Assembly (NCBI RefSeq): GCF_031755915.1
Contig: NC_083390.1
Span: 18,631,001 to 18,695,000, forward strand
DNA from: Ziziphus jujuba
Taxonomy: Eukaryota > Streptophyta > Magnoliopsida > Rosales > Rhamnaceae
DNA: 64,000 bases
Reading direction: 5' to 3'
Both the position numbers and the translations under genes were made by a program. Position 1 is the first letter of the stretch, and each line of letters begins with the position of its first letter. Below, piece after piece: positions 34,369-47,450 of this stretch. The notes under the pieces were generated by a model that saw nothing but the letters and a program-made list of their open reading frames with translations, was not told the DNA's origin and did no database searches.

Positions 34369-34788
34369 TGTAGGACTAAGAGTCAAATAAGAATAAACAT
34401 TGACCCTGAAAGTAAATTAGCAACAATCAATAAAGCGACCCTTAGCGTAAGAAATGCACTTCAAAAGGCAAAAAGTCTTATCTCCATAGGGGTAAAAGCC
34501 TAAAAATAGTAAATGTAGGCCCTGAGAACAAATTAGCAAATACTAGTTAAGCCCCACAACAGTAAAAATGGAGATCTATATAATACTTAACATGAAGAGA
34601 TGAGAAAACACTTCTCTTGCCCACAACACAAGCGGACAGGAGAGAAGCAAAGTGAGTAGTTTCAGTGTGTGAGAAAAAAAAAAAGAAGAAGAAGTTATAT
34701 TTACGTGTCAGCTAGAGAGGAAGTATAAAAGGAGGGATAAAAAAAGAAAAAAAAAAGAGAGAGACAGAGATAAGGTGAACAAATTTCT
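34369..34788 (+). promoter_or_regulatory. Proximal upstream region of R3
   Basis: Contains a TATAAAAGG element near 34727, about 60 bp before the R3 ATG, and purine-rich GAGAGAGA leader sequence. Homologous to the R2 and R4 leaders. The Harbinger-like element separates it from more distal upstream sequence. Confidence 0.5.
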
Positions 34789-36288
34789 ATGCCAACAAAT
34801 ATCACGAAGATGATAGGTATCAGTAGATGGCTTGCATTGTGCGTTGGACTTGTATTATCCATTGTAACAATCACTATATTAAGCGAGGGTGGTGAAAGTA
34901 AAGTTCAAGCACGGTGCATAGACAGCAAGAGGCAAGCTCTTCTCAAATTCAAACATTGCCTTGAAGATTATCATAACACATTATCCTCTTGGACGAGCAG
35001 CAGAGAAGAAGATTGTTGCAAGTAGAGAGGAATCAAATGTGACAACCGAACCAATCATGTCATTGTGCTTAACCTTGCTGGATTTTATTATGAATATGAT
35101 CACCAAGGTTTTGATTTTGATAATATCACTAGATACTTTGATGACTATGATGTAGCTTTGAGTTTTGTTTTTGGCTACTCCAATTTTGGCGGTGAGATTG
35201 GCTCTTCCTTGGTTGAATTGAAACACTTAAGGCAATTGGATCTCAGTAACAATGATTTTATTAGGATTCCAAAGTTCATTGGTTCTTTAGTTTGGCTCAG
35301 ATATCTCAACCTCCTAAGGAATCCAATAAGTGGAATTATCCCTTCCCAACTTGGAAATCACACTAGGCTGCGTTTTCTTGATCTAAATTCCAATGGAGGA
35401 ATGACTGCTGAGGATCTCGAATGGCTCCCTCGTCTCTCTTCTCTCACAGCCCTTTCATTGGGTAATCTCTATCTATCTAATTCGGTGGATTGGCTTCAAT
35501 CAATCAGAATGGCCCTTTCATTGTCAAGTTTGAAATTATGGAATTGCCACTTTCCTTATAAGGTAAAGGTAGGTACTTCATCTCTTTCTCATATAAACTC
35601 TTCCAACTCTCTCAGAGCTTCAAAGGTAGTAGGAAGTACAATACATCCTATAATAGTTCCTTGGTTGTTCAATGTTAGCTGTAATTTAGTCAATCTTAGG
35701 ATATGGTGGAGCAAAATAATGGGCCCACTTCCAAATTCTTTTGATAATATGAGGTCCTTAGAAAATATTGATTTGCCATCAAACAATAAAGAAGGTGGAA
35801 TACCAAAATCCATAGGGCATCTTTGCAATTTGAAGTCACTAGATCTTTCTTACAACTCTTTAAATGGTAGAATAATGGATCTTTTAAAAAGTTTGGCTGG
35901 TTGTGCTAGAAAATCCTTAAGAGATTTTGAATTTGGATGGAAACAAACTTAGAGATTCGTTGCTTGATCTTTCCCCATTTTCAATATTGAAAGAGTTATA
36001 TTTAGCTAATAATGAACTGAATGGTAGAATGGAAAATATTGGTCAGCTCTCTAGTCTTGAGATTTTAGATGTTTCTTCAAATTATATTACTGGAATGGTC
36101 TCCAAATTGAATGGTAGCTTGCCGGAACTTTCATAATTTTCATCTTTGAAAGATTTACGTTTAGCTAATAATAAACTGAATGGAAGCTTAATGGAAAGTA
36201 TTGGCCAGCTCTCTAATCTTGAAATCTTAGATGTTTCTTCAAATCATATTACTGGGGTGGTCTTCAAAGCTCATTTACAAAAACTATC

Positions 36289-36832
36289 TGTTGAGATTCA
36301 ACCTATGGATAGCAAGTAATATATATCCACAAGCAGCACACAACCCACAACTAGTTCACAAACAAGCAAATATAGATGAAATAGATGATTTTAGAACAAA
36401 CTCAATGACAAAAAATCTAGGAAGAGAAAGACAAGCACATAAATATAAAAGGAGAGAGAGAGATAGAAAAAAAACACACAAAAGTTTTTACGTGGTTCGA
36501 TCAAGATGATCTACGTCCACAGACAAGCAAGGAGATGACGATTTTCATTAACTTGAAGAGATTACAAGCTTAATCACCAAGAGCATGGCACCATTGATGG
36601 GATTTTTAAGAATCCACTGTTTCTCTCTCTAAAACTAGTTAGAAAACCCCCTTTTACTGTTTGGCATGAATTCCTAGATTAACATATCATTAAAGAGGGG
36701 AAAAACAGTAATTTTGAAAAAAAAAAAAACTTTTTTTTTTTTTTGGTTGGCCTCCTTCCTTTTCACTTCATCACCAAACATCATACCATCAACTCGCATG
36801 TTCACCATTAATTTAGAGTCACAAAAACAACA
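36289..36832 (-). repeat. copia 3' LTR
   Basis: About 544 bp, opening TGTTGAGATTCAACC on the + strand and ending ACAAAAACAACA. Includes a GA microsatellite at about 36450-36464 and a polyA/polyT stretch at 36717-36742. Confidence 0.92.
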
Positions 36833-37203
36833 TTTCTTCACCTTGACTCTAAATTCACAAACTCTTCAAATCACTTCCCATCACTCCTTGCTTACACACA
36901 TCCTCATCACTTGCTTTGCACATTGCTTAGACTCATACAGAGCCTAAGCTTCTCCATTGGCACTACCTTGGTCAACATATCCGTCAGATTCTTTTCACCC
37001 TCAATCTTGACCAAATCCACTTCACCTTTGTCGATCAATTCTCAAACAAAGTGGTACTTCTTCTCGATATGCTTTATACGGTCGAAGAAGGCTTGATTCT
37101 TTACCAAGTAGATTACACTTTGGTTGTCACAATGCACAATGACTTGGTTTTAGGGAACACCAAGCTCATTTACCAACCATTTTAACCATAATGAGTCCCT
37201 TGT

Positions 37204-40200
37204 TGCTTACGTGGCTGTCATATATTCAGCTTCGATACTTGAGAGTGCAACCACTGATTGTAACAATGCTCTCCAACTAATTGTATTACCCCAAACTGAA
37301 AATATATAACCCATCAAGGACTTTCTCTTATCCCTATCACCACCAAGGTCTGCATCACAATATCCGATAACACAATCACCATTACCATTGTTCTCTTTCC
37401 GATACAATAAGCTAACATCCATGGATCCCTTCAAATACCTTAGAATCCATCGCAAAGCCTCCCAATGTGGTTTGCCCGAATTACTCATAAATCTACTCAC
37501 CACACTAACCGCATGAGCGATGTCTAATCTAGTACACACCATCAAATACATGATGCAACCTACGACACTTGCATATGGCATCTTAGCCATGCTCTCCCTC
37601 TCTTGTTCACTTTCCGGGCATTGCTTGAATGACAATTTGAAGTGGGATGCTAAAGGCGTGATCACGGGATTTGCACTGCCCATGTTGAACCTCTCCAAGA
37701 CCATCTCAATATACTTCCTTTGAGAGATAAATATCTCCCGATTCTCCTTATCCCCAAATATATCGATCCCCAAAATTTTCTTGGCTTCTCCAAGGTCTTT
37801 CATTTCAAACTTAGAACTCATCAACTTCTTCAAATTATCAACCTCATCCATACGTTTGCACGCAATCAAGATACAACAAGAGATATACACACAAAGATCA
37901 AATGTGCTCTTCTTGAAGTCAATACCAAGCTTAAACTTGTCGAATTTCTTATATAATTGCCTAGGAGATTGTCACAAGCCATAAAACGATTTTTGAAGCA
38001 AGCATACCTTGGCACCCTTTGCATATCCTTCAGGTTGAGCCATGTAAATCTCTTCCTCAAGGTCTCCATGCAAGAATGCCGTCTCGATGTCCAATTGATG
38101 CAACTCAAAACCCTTGTGAACCACATGTAACATCCCACATCGGTTGGAAAGGGAAACGAAGCATGGCTTATAAACGTGTGGATACCTTTCCCTAGAGAGG
38201 CCTTTTCCTGTGACCCACCGTTGTACCGGGGTCGGGAAGAGTAAAACCGTGCGGGTCGGGCCCAAAGCAGATAATATCTTGAGGCGGGTGGTTTGGGCTG
38301 TTACAGTGGTATCAGAACCGGACCTGGATCGGTGTGCCAGCGAGGACGCTGGGCCCTAAGGAGGGTAGATTGTAACATCCCACATCGGTTGGAAAGGGGA
38401 ACGAAGCATGGCTTATAAGCGTGTGGATACCTTTCCCTTCAAGAGGCCTTTTCCTGTGACCCACCGTTGTACTGGGGTCGGGAAGAGCAAAACCGTGCGG
38501 GCCGGGCCCAAAGCGGACAATATCTTGAGGCGGGTGCTCTGGGCTGTTACACCACAAGTGATAACAAGATCTGAATAAAAGTGTATCTCACCATCAGGGA
38601 GAATATTTCATTGAAATCCACTCCCTTCTTCTGAGTATAACCTTTGGCAACCAATCAAGTTTTGAACCTTGATGCCTCAACTCCGGGTACACCTTCTTGA
38701 ACACCCACTTGCAACTTACAACCCTTCCACCTTTAGGCTTATCTACTAACTTCCAAGTTTGATTCCTGTGCAAGGAATCCATCTCCTCATCCATGGATGC
38801 CTTCCACTTTACCGAATCCTTTGAAGCTAAAGCTTCCTCAAACGTGTTAGGCTCCGAGTCCATTTCTTCCGTAACTTTGAGAGCATATACAATACAATCT
38901 GCAAAACCATATCTCACTAGTGCCTTGGATTGTCTCTGCTCTCTATTGCGAGCCAAATTGTAATCATAGAGGCTATCAACATCAATCACCTCCTCATCGG
39001 TATGATCAACTATCTCATCAACTTGTTCTTGAGCCACTTGTGTATTATGGTGCTCCTCACAAGTCACATTCTTTCTTGGATTATCCTTAATCCCAAGATC
39101 AAATGTCTCCTTGTCAACTTCACCTCCACTTGAAGATTCTCCATCCTTCGCCAACCCAAGCATCTCATTCTCCTTGAACACCACATCCCTACTAATCACA
39201 CACTTCCTGTATCTGGATTCCAAAGTCTATAGCCTTTGATACCCTCCGGGACCCCAAGAAAATGCATTTCATAGATCTTGGATGTAACTTGCCTTCGTTT
39301 ACATGAACATACGAAGTGCAACCAAAGACCTTCAGATTACTTAAATCTGGTGCGTGCTTGGACCACTTCTCCATTGGAGTATTGAACTCAATAGCACTCG
39401 ATGGACACCAATTGATCAAGCACACCACGGTATTCACCACCTCTACCCAAAAACTTATAGGTAGCTTAGCATTGGAAAGCATACTTCTCACTCTTTCCAA
39501 AATGGTCCTATTCATACATTTGGCAAGACCATTTTATTGAGGAGTCATCTGCACGATCTTGTTCTCATAATTCCATGCTCATTGCAATAGGAATTGAACT
39601 GTTCATTGCAATACTCGAGCCCGTTATCCGTTTGGAGCATCTTCATCTTCTTTTCAGTTTGGTCTCAACCATAACCTTCAATTCCTTGAACTTAATGAAA
39701 GCCTCATCCTTGGTTTTCAACATGTAAACCCATACTCTCCTTGAGTAATCATTAATGAGGGTCATGAAGTACCTACAACCACTCATTGAATTTGTTCTTA
39801 TGGGGCCCCATACATCGGAATGTACATAATCCAAGATCCCCTTAGTTCGATGCACCGCGATGTTAAACTTCACCCTAACTTGCTTGCCATAGATACAATA
39901 CTCACAAAAGTCAAGTTTCTCCACCTTATGCCCACACAAAAGCCCTTGTTTACTAAGCACAATTAGCCCTTTCTCGCTAATGTGGCCTAGCCTTCTATGC
40001 TAAAGTGTGGTGTCTCTCACTTTCTTATTCACCGAGACTGAAGCTTCACCTTGAACCGCACTTCCATCTAGCACATACAAGTCATTCTTCTTAGAAGCCT
40101 TCATCGTTACCATTGAACCCTTCAAGACCTTCAAAGTGCCTCTCTCGGCCTTATAACTATATCCATGCTCATCCAATGTACCAAGAGAAATCAAATTCCT

Positions 40201-41241
40201 CCTCAACCCGGGAATATACCGCACATCCGACAAAGTTCTCACAACTCCATCATGAAGCTTCAACTTTATTGTACCAATCCCCTCAACATTGCAAACCGCA
40301 TTGTTCCCCATGAGAACACATCCTCCATCTAGTTCCTCAAATGTATCAAAATAACTCCTCATCGGACTCATATGGAAAGTTCAACTCGAGTCAAGTATCC
40401 ATTCAACACCATTGTCTCGGTTGGTTACAAGCAATACTTCAGAGCTTTCATAACCTTCCAAGGCAACACTTGCATCTCCATCGGATTGCTTCTCCTTCCT
40501 TTTCCCAAGCCTCTCCGAACAATCCTTCTTGAAATGCCCCAATTGATTACATCGGAAACATCTCATTTTCTCCCTTGATTTCGATCTCCCCTAACTTTTA
40601 CCTTGCCAATTTCTACCACTAGGCTGATCCGAGGTTCTACCTCTCACCGCAAGCCCCAACCCATCACTACTCTTGCCAATTAAGCTCTTCTCTGCATCCT
40701 TAGCAACTATCGCCACTATAACTTCCTTCACATCCAAGGTTTGTCTTCCATAGTTGAGAGTATCCCCAAAGTGCTCATTTCCTCGAGGCAAAGAATTAAG
40801 CAAAATCACCGCTTGGTCCTCACCCTCAATTGAGATTTGCATACTTTCCATATATTGAATCAACTTAGTGAAATCATCAAGATTATCACTCAAACACTTT
40901 CCCTCTTTCATTTTGAAGCTGTATAGTCGTTATTTCAAATTGATGCAGTTCGGTATCGATTTAGCCATGTACCTCTCTTCCAAAACTCTCCAAACATCTG
41001 CCGTCGTTGTTTCCTTCGATACCTCTCTCAACACTTTGTCGCCAAGACCAAGAATTATTGAACTATATACATTTTTCAATAATTGCCTCCTCTCTCTAAC
41101 ATCCATTGTTTCCGATAAATGGTCCTCACCCTCTAAAGCGACATCTAACCTTTCCTTGACTAACACCGCCTTCATTTTCATCTTCCAAAGGCCAAAATCA
41201 TTTGAGCTCGTGAATTTCTCCACCTTAAAGTTAGTAGACAT
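37204..41241 (-). pseudogene. copia gag-pol polyprotein, degenerate
   Basis: Domain order on the - strand: gag from the ATG at 41241 (DFGLWKMKMKA); zinc knuckle CFRCNQLGHFKKDC near 40555; protease WILDSS near 40385; integrase with HRRLGH preceded by a TAG near 40001, both Asp motifs, but Lys for the catalytic Glu (GLAKCMNRT, near 39515); RT beginning NQTWKLVDKPKGGRVVSCKW near 38740; TRIM insertion at 38126-38551; RT continuing [19 protein letters not shown]; the YVDD catalytic box replaced (YISCCILIAC) near 37880; RNase H (GYCDADLGGD, SSIEAEYMTAT) to about 37207. Multiple stops and frame changes mean no active protein. Confidence 0.93.
38126..38551 (+). mobile_element. TRIM element nested in the copia RT domain
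   Basis: Two near-identical terminal repeats of about 180 bp (38126-38305 and 38371-38551), each running from TGTAACATCCCACATCGG to GGGCTGTTACA. Between them lie 65 bp containing a Met-tRNA-type primer site TGGTATCAGAACC (38307-38319) and a purine-rich GGAGGGTAGAT tract just before the second repeat. The 5-bp TSD CCACA is at 38121-38125 and 38552-38556. No coding capacity. This is a terminal-repeat retrotransposon in miniature, inserted opposite to the host copia. GC content is well above its surroundings. Confidence 0.94.
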
Positions 41242-41398
41242 GGTCAAGTTTGCTTGGGAACACTATAATCAACCTAGCTTCAACCAAGGGAACCTCCAAT
41301 TCCACTGCAAGAAGCTAACAACAACAAGCCACACAAAAGCCCCAAATCTCCAAACTTCAATCCCTAAATTTTCACCAACCTAGGTTCTGATATCAATT

Positions 41399-41940
41399 TA
41401 TTGAGATTCAACCTATGTATAACAAGCAATATATATATATACAAGCAGCACACAACCCACAACTAGTCCATAAACCAGCAAATATAGATGAAATAGATGA
41501 TTTTAGAACAAATCCAATGAAAAATCTAGAAAGAGAAAGACAAGCACATAAATATAAGAGGAGAGAGAGAGAAAAAAAAACACAAAAAATTTTACGTGGT
41601 TCGATTAAGATGATCTACGTCCATGGGCAAGCAAGGAGATGACGATTTTCATTAACTTGAAGAGATTACAAGCTTAATCACCAAGAACATGACACCATTG
41701 ATGGGATTTTTGAAGAACCCATTGTTTCTCTCTCTAAAACCAGGTAGAAAACCCCCTTACTGTTTTGCACGAATTCCTAGGCTAACAAATCATTATAGAA
41801 GGGCAAAACAATAATTTCGTAAAAACCTTTTTTCTTTTCGGCTTTTTTTATTTTTCCCCCTTCTTCCTCTTCACTTCATCACCAAACATTATCCCTTCAA
41901 CTCTCATGTTCACCATTAATTTAGAGTCAAAAAAACAACA
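41399..41940 (-). repeat. copia 5' LTR
   Basis: About 542 bp. Its inner terminus is mutated from TG to TA (41399-41400). Flanked inside by the primer binding site and outside by CTATC. Confidence 0.92.
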
Positions 41941-43569
41941 CTATCCAAATTGAAGAAACTCGATTTAACTCTTTCATAATCAATATTGAATCCAAGTGAT
42001 TCCACCTTTTCAACTATTTGAATTGAAATTGAGATCTTGTAAGTTGGGTGCATCATTTCCTAGTTGGCTTCCAACCCAATTGAAATTGTTTAGCCTTGAT
42101 ATCTCCAATTCTGGAATTTCAGATTATATCCCTGACTGGTTCTATAATCTGACTCCCAAATTAAGATATTTAAACTTGTCTTGCAATTCTATTAGAGGTA
42201 TCGATCTTGCCAAATTTTCCTGTGAGATTTGATAACTACCCAATCATTGATTTAAGCTCCAACCAATTTCATGGTTCCATTCCCATTTCTCTTGCTAATG
42301 TAACTGCATCATATCTCTCCAACAATGCATTGACCATCTTCAAGCCATTCTTATGTACAGAACAATCATATAGGCAAACAAGTTTTCTTGGCCTTTCCAA
42401 CAATATGTTATCTAGAAGCCTTCCTGATTGTTGGATGCATTGGACTGAACTGAGAGTTCTTAATTTGGAAAACAATAAATTGTCTGGAAATATTCCATGC
42501 TCAATGGGTTCACTATATCTAATTTCATCATTGCGTTTGAGCAACAACAACATCTCAGGAATTTTGTCTTCCTCTTTGACGAATTGCAGTTTGCTAAAAT
42601 TTTTATGTGTAGGACAAAATAGTTTGAACGGAGAAATACCAACATGGATTGGAGAATATCTAACTGGATTGTTTGTCCTGCGTTTAAAGTCAAATAGATT
42701 CTATGGGAGCTTACCTTTAAATTTATGTCAGCTTAGTGATATTCAAATACTGGACCTTTCCCTAAATGATATATCTGGAGTCATTCCATGGTGCTTCCAT
42801 AATTTTACCCCGATGGTTCACAAAGTAGAAGGTTATGATGCTTCCATTTCCCTTTATCATTTTGATGGATTAAGAGGTTATGCAAAAGTGTATGTAAATC
42901 ATGAATACATAACATGGAAAGGGAAAAACTACAAGTACGACAAGAATCTTGGACTACTCAGAATCATTGATCTTTCAACTAATAAACTGAGCGGAGAGAT
43001 TCCCACAAATCTAACGATTCTTGTAGAGCTTGGCCAGTTAAACCTCTCAAGGAACAATTTGAGTGGAACAATCCCTGAGAGCATAGGGAAGATGAAGCTG
43101 CTGGAATCTCTAGATTTATCTCACAACCAGCTTTCTAGCAAAATTCCAATGGGATTAGTTGATATATCTTTTTTTAGCTTTATTGGATTTGTCGAATAAC
43201 CAGTTGCGGGGGAGAATCCCTACAGGCACTCAATTGCAAAGCTTTGAAGATTCCCAATATTTAGAGAACAAAGGACTTTGCGAACCTCCTCTGAAGTTTG
43301 CATGTTGTGGAGATGGAAAATTCCAAGAAACTTCTACTTTTTGTGAAACTGTTACTGGAAGAAACATTGAAGAAGATGATGAAGAATGGGTTGATATGTC
43401 ATGGTTTTATATGGGAATTGGAGTTGGATTTGGTATTGGGTTTCTGGGAGCTTTTGGGTTGGCTTGGTATTTCAACACTTCCAGGAGACGTGTCTATTTT
43501 AACCAGCTTTTGAATCGTCATCGGAGGAGGACTAGCAACTATGGCGCTAGATTGAGAAGGCCACTTTGA

Positions 43570-44580
43570 ACTTAGTTGGTAAGAGTGTTTCCCTTTTTTT
43601 TTTTTTTTTCCTATTTTATGTTTTTTAATTATCATTTTTGTGTGTCTGCGATATAACTCTTATTGTGTTTCTGTTTTAATGTTTACAAGGAGCTCACTGC
43701 ATTGGCACTTTGAAGAACCATCGATTAAATTATTATCCAGCCAAGGGCATGTGGAAATTAAGCATCTGATACATATATTGTCCGATGATGAAATCATTCC
43801 TTTTGAAAGAAAAACAAAACAAAAGCAAAAAAAGATTTATGTTTGTGTGTTGTGTGTATCTAGGTTGTTGTGAAATGATTCATGCATGATGAACAATAAA
43901 CCCTAATAGTATGGCATATCCTTGACAGTTTTTATGGTTGCTTGTATAATTTTGTTTTGTGTTGGTGTAAACTCTATAATTAAGTAAAGCCTTTGTTTTT
44001 GTATTATTATTGAATTCAACTTTCTAAGTAAATAAATATTGATATTTTCTATTTTAATCTTATTTCTTCCATTTTCCATTTGTCTAAAATTTCTTTAACC
44101 TTTTTCTATTTATATGTAAATGTATTCTTTATACTATATATTAATCTACTAGAATTTCATTCTTCAGTACTACTTTAAAAAAAAAAATTATAAAGTAGAT
44201 AATCTTTATTGATTACAAAATTAATTAATAAAACAGACAACACTGTCACATTAATACAGCTAAGAAGATCAGATAACGAGAAACATACAGATTTAGTAAT
44301 TTTCACAGTTAACCAACTATTTTTGCAGTAATTAATGTTAACTAACAGCATGTATTGAGCATTGTTCCCAATTACTTAGATTTATGGGGCTTTCCAGCAT
44401 ATATATTATAATATATATATATATATATCTTTGTCACTAAGAACAAGAGGTTCCTTTGCACAGCAGGCTTAAGTTTAATTGGGCCTAAATTAATTAAACA
44501 CCAGCCTTGTCCATATTTGTGAGAATGTAGATAAAAGGGGCCAGTCTATAATTAAGGCCCATTCTATGTGATAGAGTCTT
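43570..44580. other. R3 3' flank
   Basis: No gene. Copy of 6171-7195, with shorter T, A and AT runs at the same places (for example the AT array at about 44407-44428). Confidence 0.65.
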
Positions 44581-45074
44581 GGGGAATTTAGCCCAATACC
44601 CACAAAAATAAACGGCTAATGATATTTACCCGTTCTTTGTCAAGTTTTTTTTATCTACCCCCTGCTTCCTATTTTGCCCCTCATAAAACAAAAAATTACT
44701 TTACTTTCCTTTTCTCATTCTTAAAGCCAATAATTCCGAGTCCCTGCACCTCTGCTTTCCTTTCTTTCTTTTTGCCTGAGAAAACCCATAAATAATCCCA
44801 TTAAAAATCCTGCTCGACCTCTTTTTTCCTTTCCTCCATGAAAAATCAAATTTACATCTTTTGATTTTTTCTGTGTGAATTCTTAGCTAATATTATTGTA
44901 TCGGTGGCCTTGATATGTAATTGGTGCTTTGTAGGGTAATTTGCAAGTTGCAAATTTATATGCTGGTACCGACAGTGTAGAGCTCAAAGGCCTGAAATAA
45001 TTGCTGAATTGAATTATTTCTTAAGGCATTGTATCTGCAAGTTGCAAGTGTATATTCTTTTCTCAAAGAAGCCG

Positions 45075-45559
45075 TTCCTGGTGTTTTTAGAATCTGCCGG
45101 CTACTCGCAAGAAGATGTGCTCCTTCAGAAGCCCGAAGCTGGGTATGTATAGCTTCAAATCATTCTTAATCAGAATGCTTAAATCACCCTTGAATCAGGC
45201 TTTCTGATCTAGATTCAGATGTGGGTTAATATCAGTTACTGAGTAGTATAATGCTTGCAGCTCCTGAAGCCTACTTTCACAATTATATGTGATAAAGATT
45301 CAAAATGCTTCCTTTGATAAAGATTCAAAATACTTCCTTTTATTGATTCGTGGAACCCATAGCATCAAAGATACACTAACAGCAGCTAGTGGTGTAGTGG
45401 TACCTTTCCTCTCTTTTATTTTGCATGATGGTGGGATAAGCAATTTGGTTCTGGTTTTTGCATATTGTGGGATGGTTGTTGCTGCTCGTTGGATTGCTAA
45501 GCTCAACACTTCATCCTTGCTTAAGGCTCTCAATGACTATCCTGACTACAAAGTTAAGG
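45075..45559 (+). pseudogene. Class 3 lipase fragment, copy B
   Basis: As in copy A, but the first piece is open through LLQKPEAG (CAG in place of TAG). The second piece still has the TGA created by the GATAAAGATTC tandem duplication. This copy is therefore slightly less decayed. Confidence 0.65.
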
Positions 45560-45935
45560 TAAACAACATTTATTTTATCTAAGAAATAATTTAATTTCTT
45601 ATTCAATTGCATATGATCTTGTTTCTCATTATGATACTATAGGAATGTTGTCTGAAATTTCACATGCTTGGGCTTGATTGGGTTGCCCCCTTTATAAAAG
45701 GTTACATGAGTGTAGAAAGATATATATATTGTCACTTAGCACACAATACTTGCTTTGTAATGCATTCATGTAAGGTTTTGTCTGAAAACTCATTGTTTTA
45801 AGGTTTTATGTCATATGTTCTAAGTTGTTACATAGAAAAATACATTTAGATGGCTGCATAAAAAGTTTCTATGGGCTATATGTAAATGAAACTAGTTCTG
45901 TATATTGACTTCCTTTAAATGTTCTAGGCTTCTAG

Positions 45936-46587
45936 GATCACTTAGTGTACAAAGGACACCAAATATTCTTGTACAAAAGAGAACAAATATCTGCTACAAA
46001 TTTGTGGGGTGCATTTCAAGGCCAAGGATATGGAGAATCTAATGACATTAGATCCATTACTATTATGGTCGATTATATTGTTCCAGCGGTTCTTCAACAA
46101 CTTGGCATGCTGAAATACAGTTCAAAGCTTGCCAAATTGATTGTGGCTAATAATGAAATAGATTTAGGCAGTGAGGAGGAAGTTAAGCTATGGACTTGCT
46201 CCATATATGCTGTGGAGAGGATGAAGGAGTTGATCAGTAAAAAATCAGGGAAGCAGGTGTTGCTAAATTCCTTTGACATTTCTAGCAATTTAGTACTTGT
46301 ATATTTCCTTTTGGTATTTCAATGATTTTCACTCTTTTTGTTTAGATCAATCTATGTCCTTCTATTTTTTTCTTTTGCTTTTTTTTTTCCAATAGTATAT
46401 ATAATCTTTCTCTTTGTTTTCTCAGTGTTTTCCCGTTGTTTTTATTTATTTATTTATTTATATAGTTGTTTAAATCATGTGACTTTTGTATTCAGGTGCT
46501 TAGTGTGGAGTTAGACCTTTGGCTTTGGTCTTTTGGCATTCAATTTCCATCTCTGCAACACCACTGAACACTTTCAACATATTACTG
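45936..46587 (+). pseudogene. Queuosine-salvage (QNG1) fragment, copy B
   Basis: Retains the bases lost in copy A, so the frame runs through EEEVKLWTCSIYAVERMKEL, matching the family block EEVEIR(G/A)CS(L/I)W(C/A)VE. The final piece (46496-46587) codes LSVELDLWLW, then HH and a TGA. The N-terminal half is absent. Confidence 0.82.
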
Positions 46588-47450
46588 AGCTCACCATATC
46601 TGATGGTGTCCTTAATTTATGCTTCTAACTGTAAGATTATAGGAACTAGCATAGTAAGTTTTGGGGCGAAGTTGTTAGACAGATGTGTCTATAAATTCCT
46701 CGCATTTATTTTTCTTTTTGCATGGTTGTAGCTTTTCTTAATTTTGAGAAGTACTACTAATATTAGCCTTGAGTTGATGAACCAAAAACTTATTGTTTTA
46801 AAAATTGACCATTTGATATGTTGCTATTACCTATTTTGAGATATCTGTCACTTGTATTTTCTATTCACTGTAAAAAAATTAGTGGCTTTGTAATGTCGCA
46901 GTAGGTGTCATAGCTTTTCATGTTATTTTTAATTTATGTTTAACAACTCTATATGTACCTTGAACCTCTAGATTATATTTCATTGTTTGCCCTTTAAAGA
47001 TGACAAAATAGAGTTGCTGAAACTCTTAAAACATCTTCAGCAGGTGTCTGTTTATAGGCTTTAGATTCACTAAACATTTGATATTATACAGAATTACATG
47101 TAGTAGCAACGAAATTAATTGTTTTTGTACGTGGATTGGATTAATATACATTAATTCAAATAACAAAGTAAAAAAGAAAAAAAAAGAAAAAAAAGCATTG
47201 GAAGAAGTGAAAAAATGACAAATTAACTTCAATACTGATGGGCAATCGGTACACCGATGGAAAAAGTCGGTAATCCAATTAATTATTTTACTACTTGATG
47301 GAAAATTTACCGATGGATCAATGGTAATTGTCAATTGTTAATTTTTTCAATTGAACTCACCACAATTCAATACAACCTTTGATAATATGTATTTTCATCA
47401 AGAACGTGCTAAATGGAATTTTATTTCATTACAAAACGAAGGTAAATATA
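46588..47450. other. MULE-1 copy B interior without a gene
   Basis: Copy of 9191-10080 with a single copy of the AAAAGCATTGGAAGAAGTGA motif (near 47193). No coding signal. Confidence 0.55.

Larger units (their letters stand above)
36289..41940 (-). mobile_element. Ty1-copia retrotransposon in R3, structurally complete
   Basis: LTRs at 36289-36832 and 41399-41940, termini TGTTG/CAACA, TSD CTATC at 36284-36288 and 41941-41945. The initiator-Met-type primer site lies just left of the right LTR (about 41381-41396, read on the - strand). The total of 5652 bp includes a nested 426-bp TRIM. It shares its insertion site with the R1 copy, so it inserted once, before the duplication. The LTR pair differs at many positions, consistent with age. 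Confidence 0.95.
34789..43569 (+). pseudogene. LRR receptor-like protein pseudogene R3
   Basis: Full-length sister of R1. The ATG at 34789 opens a signal peptide and LRR N-terminal cap, but TAG at 35023-35025 replaces the Trp of the DCCLW motif after 78 codons. Further damage matches R1: a frame change before 35952, a TAA at 36134-36136 in a duplicated LRR block, a 5.65-kb copia element at 36289-41940, a 4-base insertion near 42203 and a T-run frame change near 43170. The 3' part keeps recognisable LRRs, the island (WKGKNYKYDKN), acidic stretch, transmembrane GxxxG segment and basic tail to 43569. Relative to R2 it has clearly diverged in sequence as well as being broken. Confidence 0.93.

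Noticed and set aside
38126..38551. Cassandra-type TRIM
   Set aside because: No 5S rRNA-like domain is seen in the terminal repeats, so it belongs to another TRIM family.
38126..38551. Simple 245-bp tandem duplication
   Set aside because: The primer site, purine tract, TG...CA ends and 5-bp TSD identify a retrotransposon structure.
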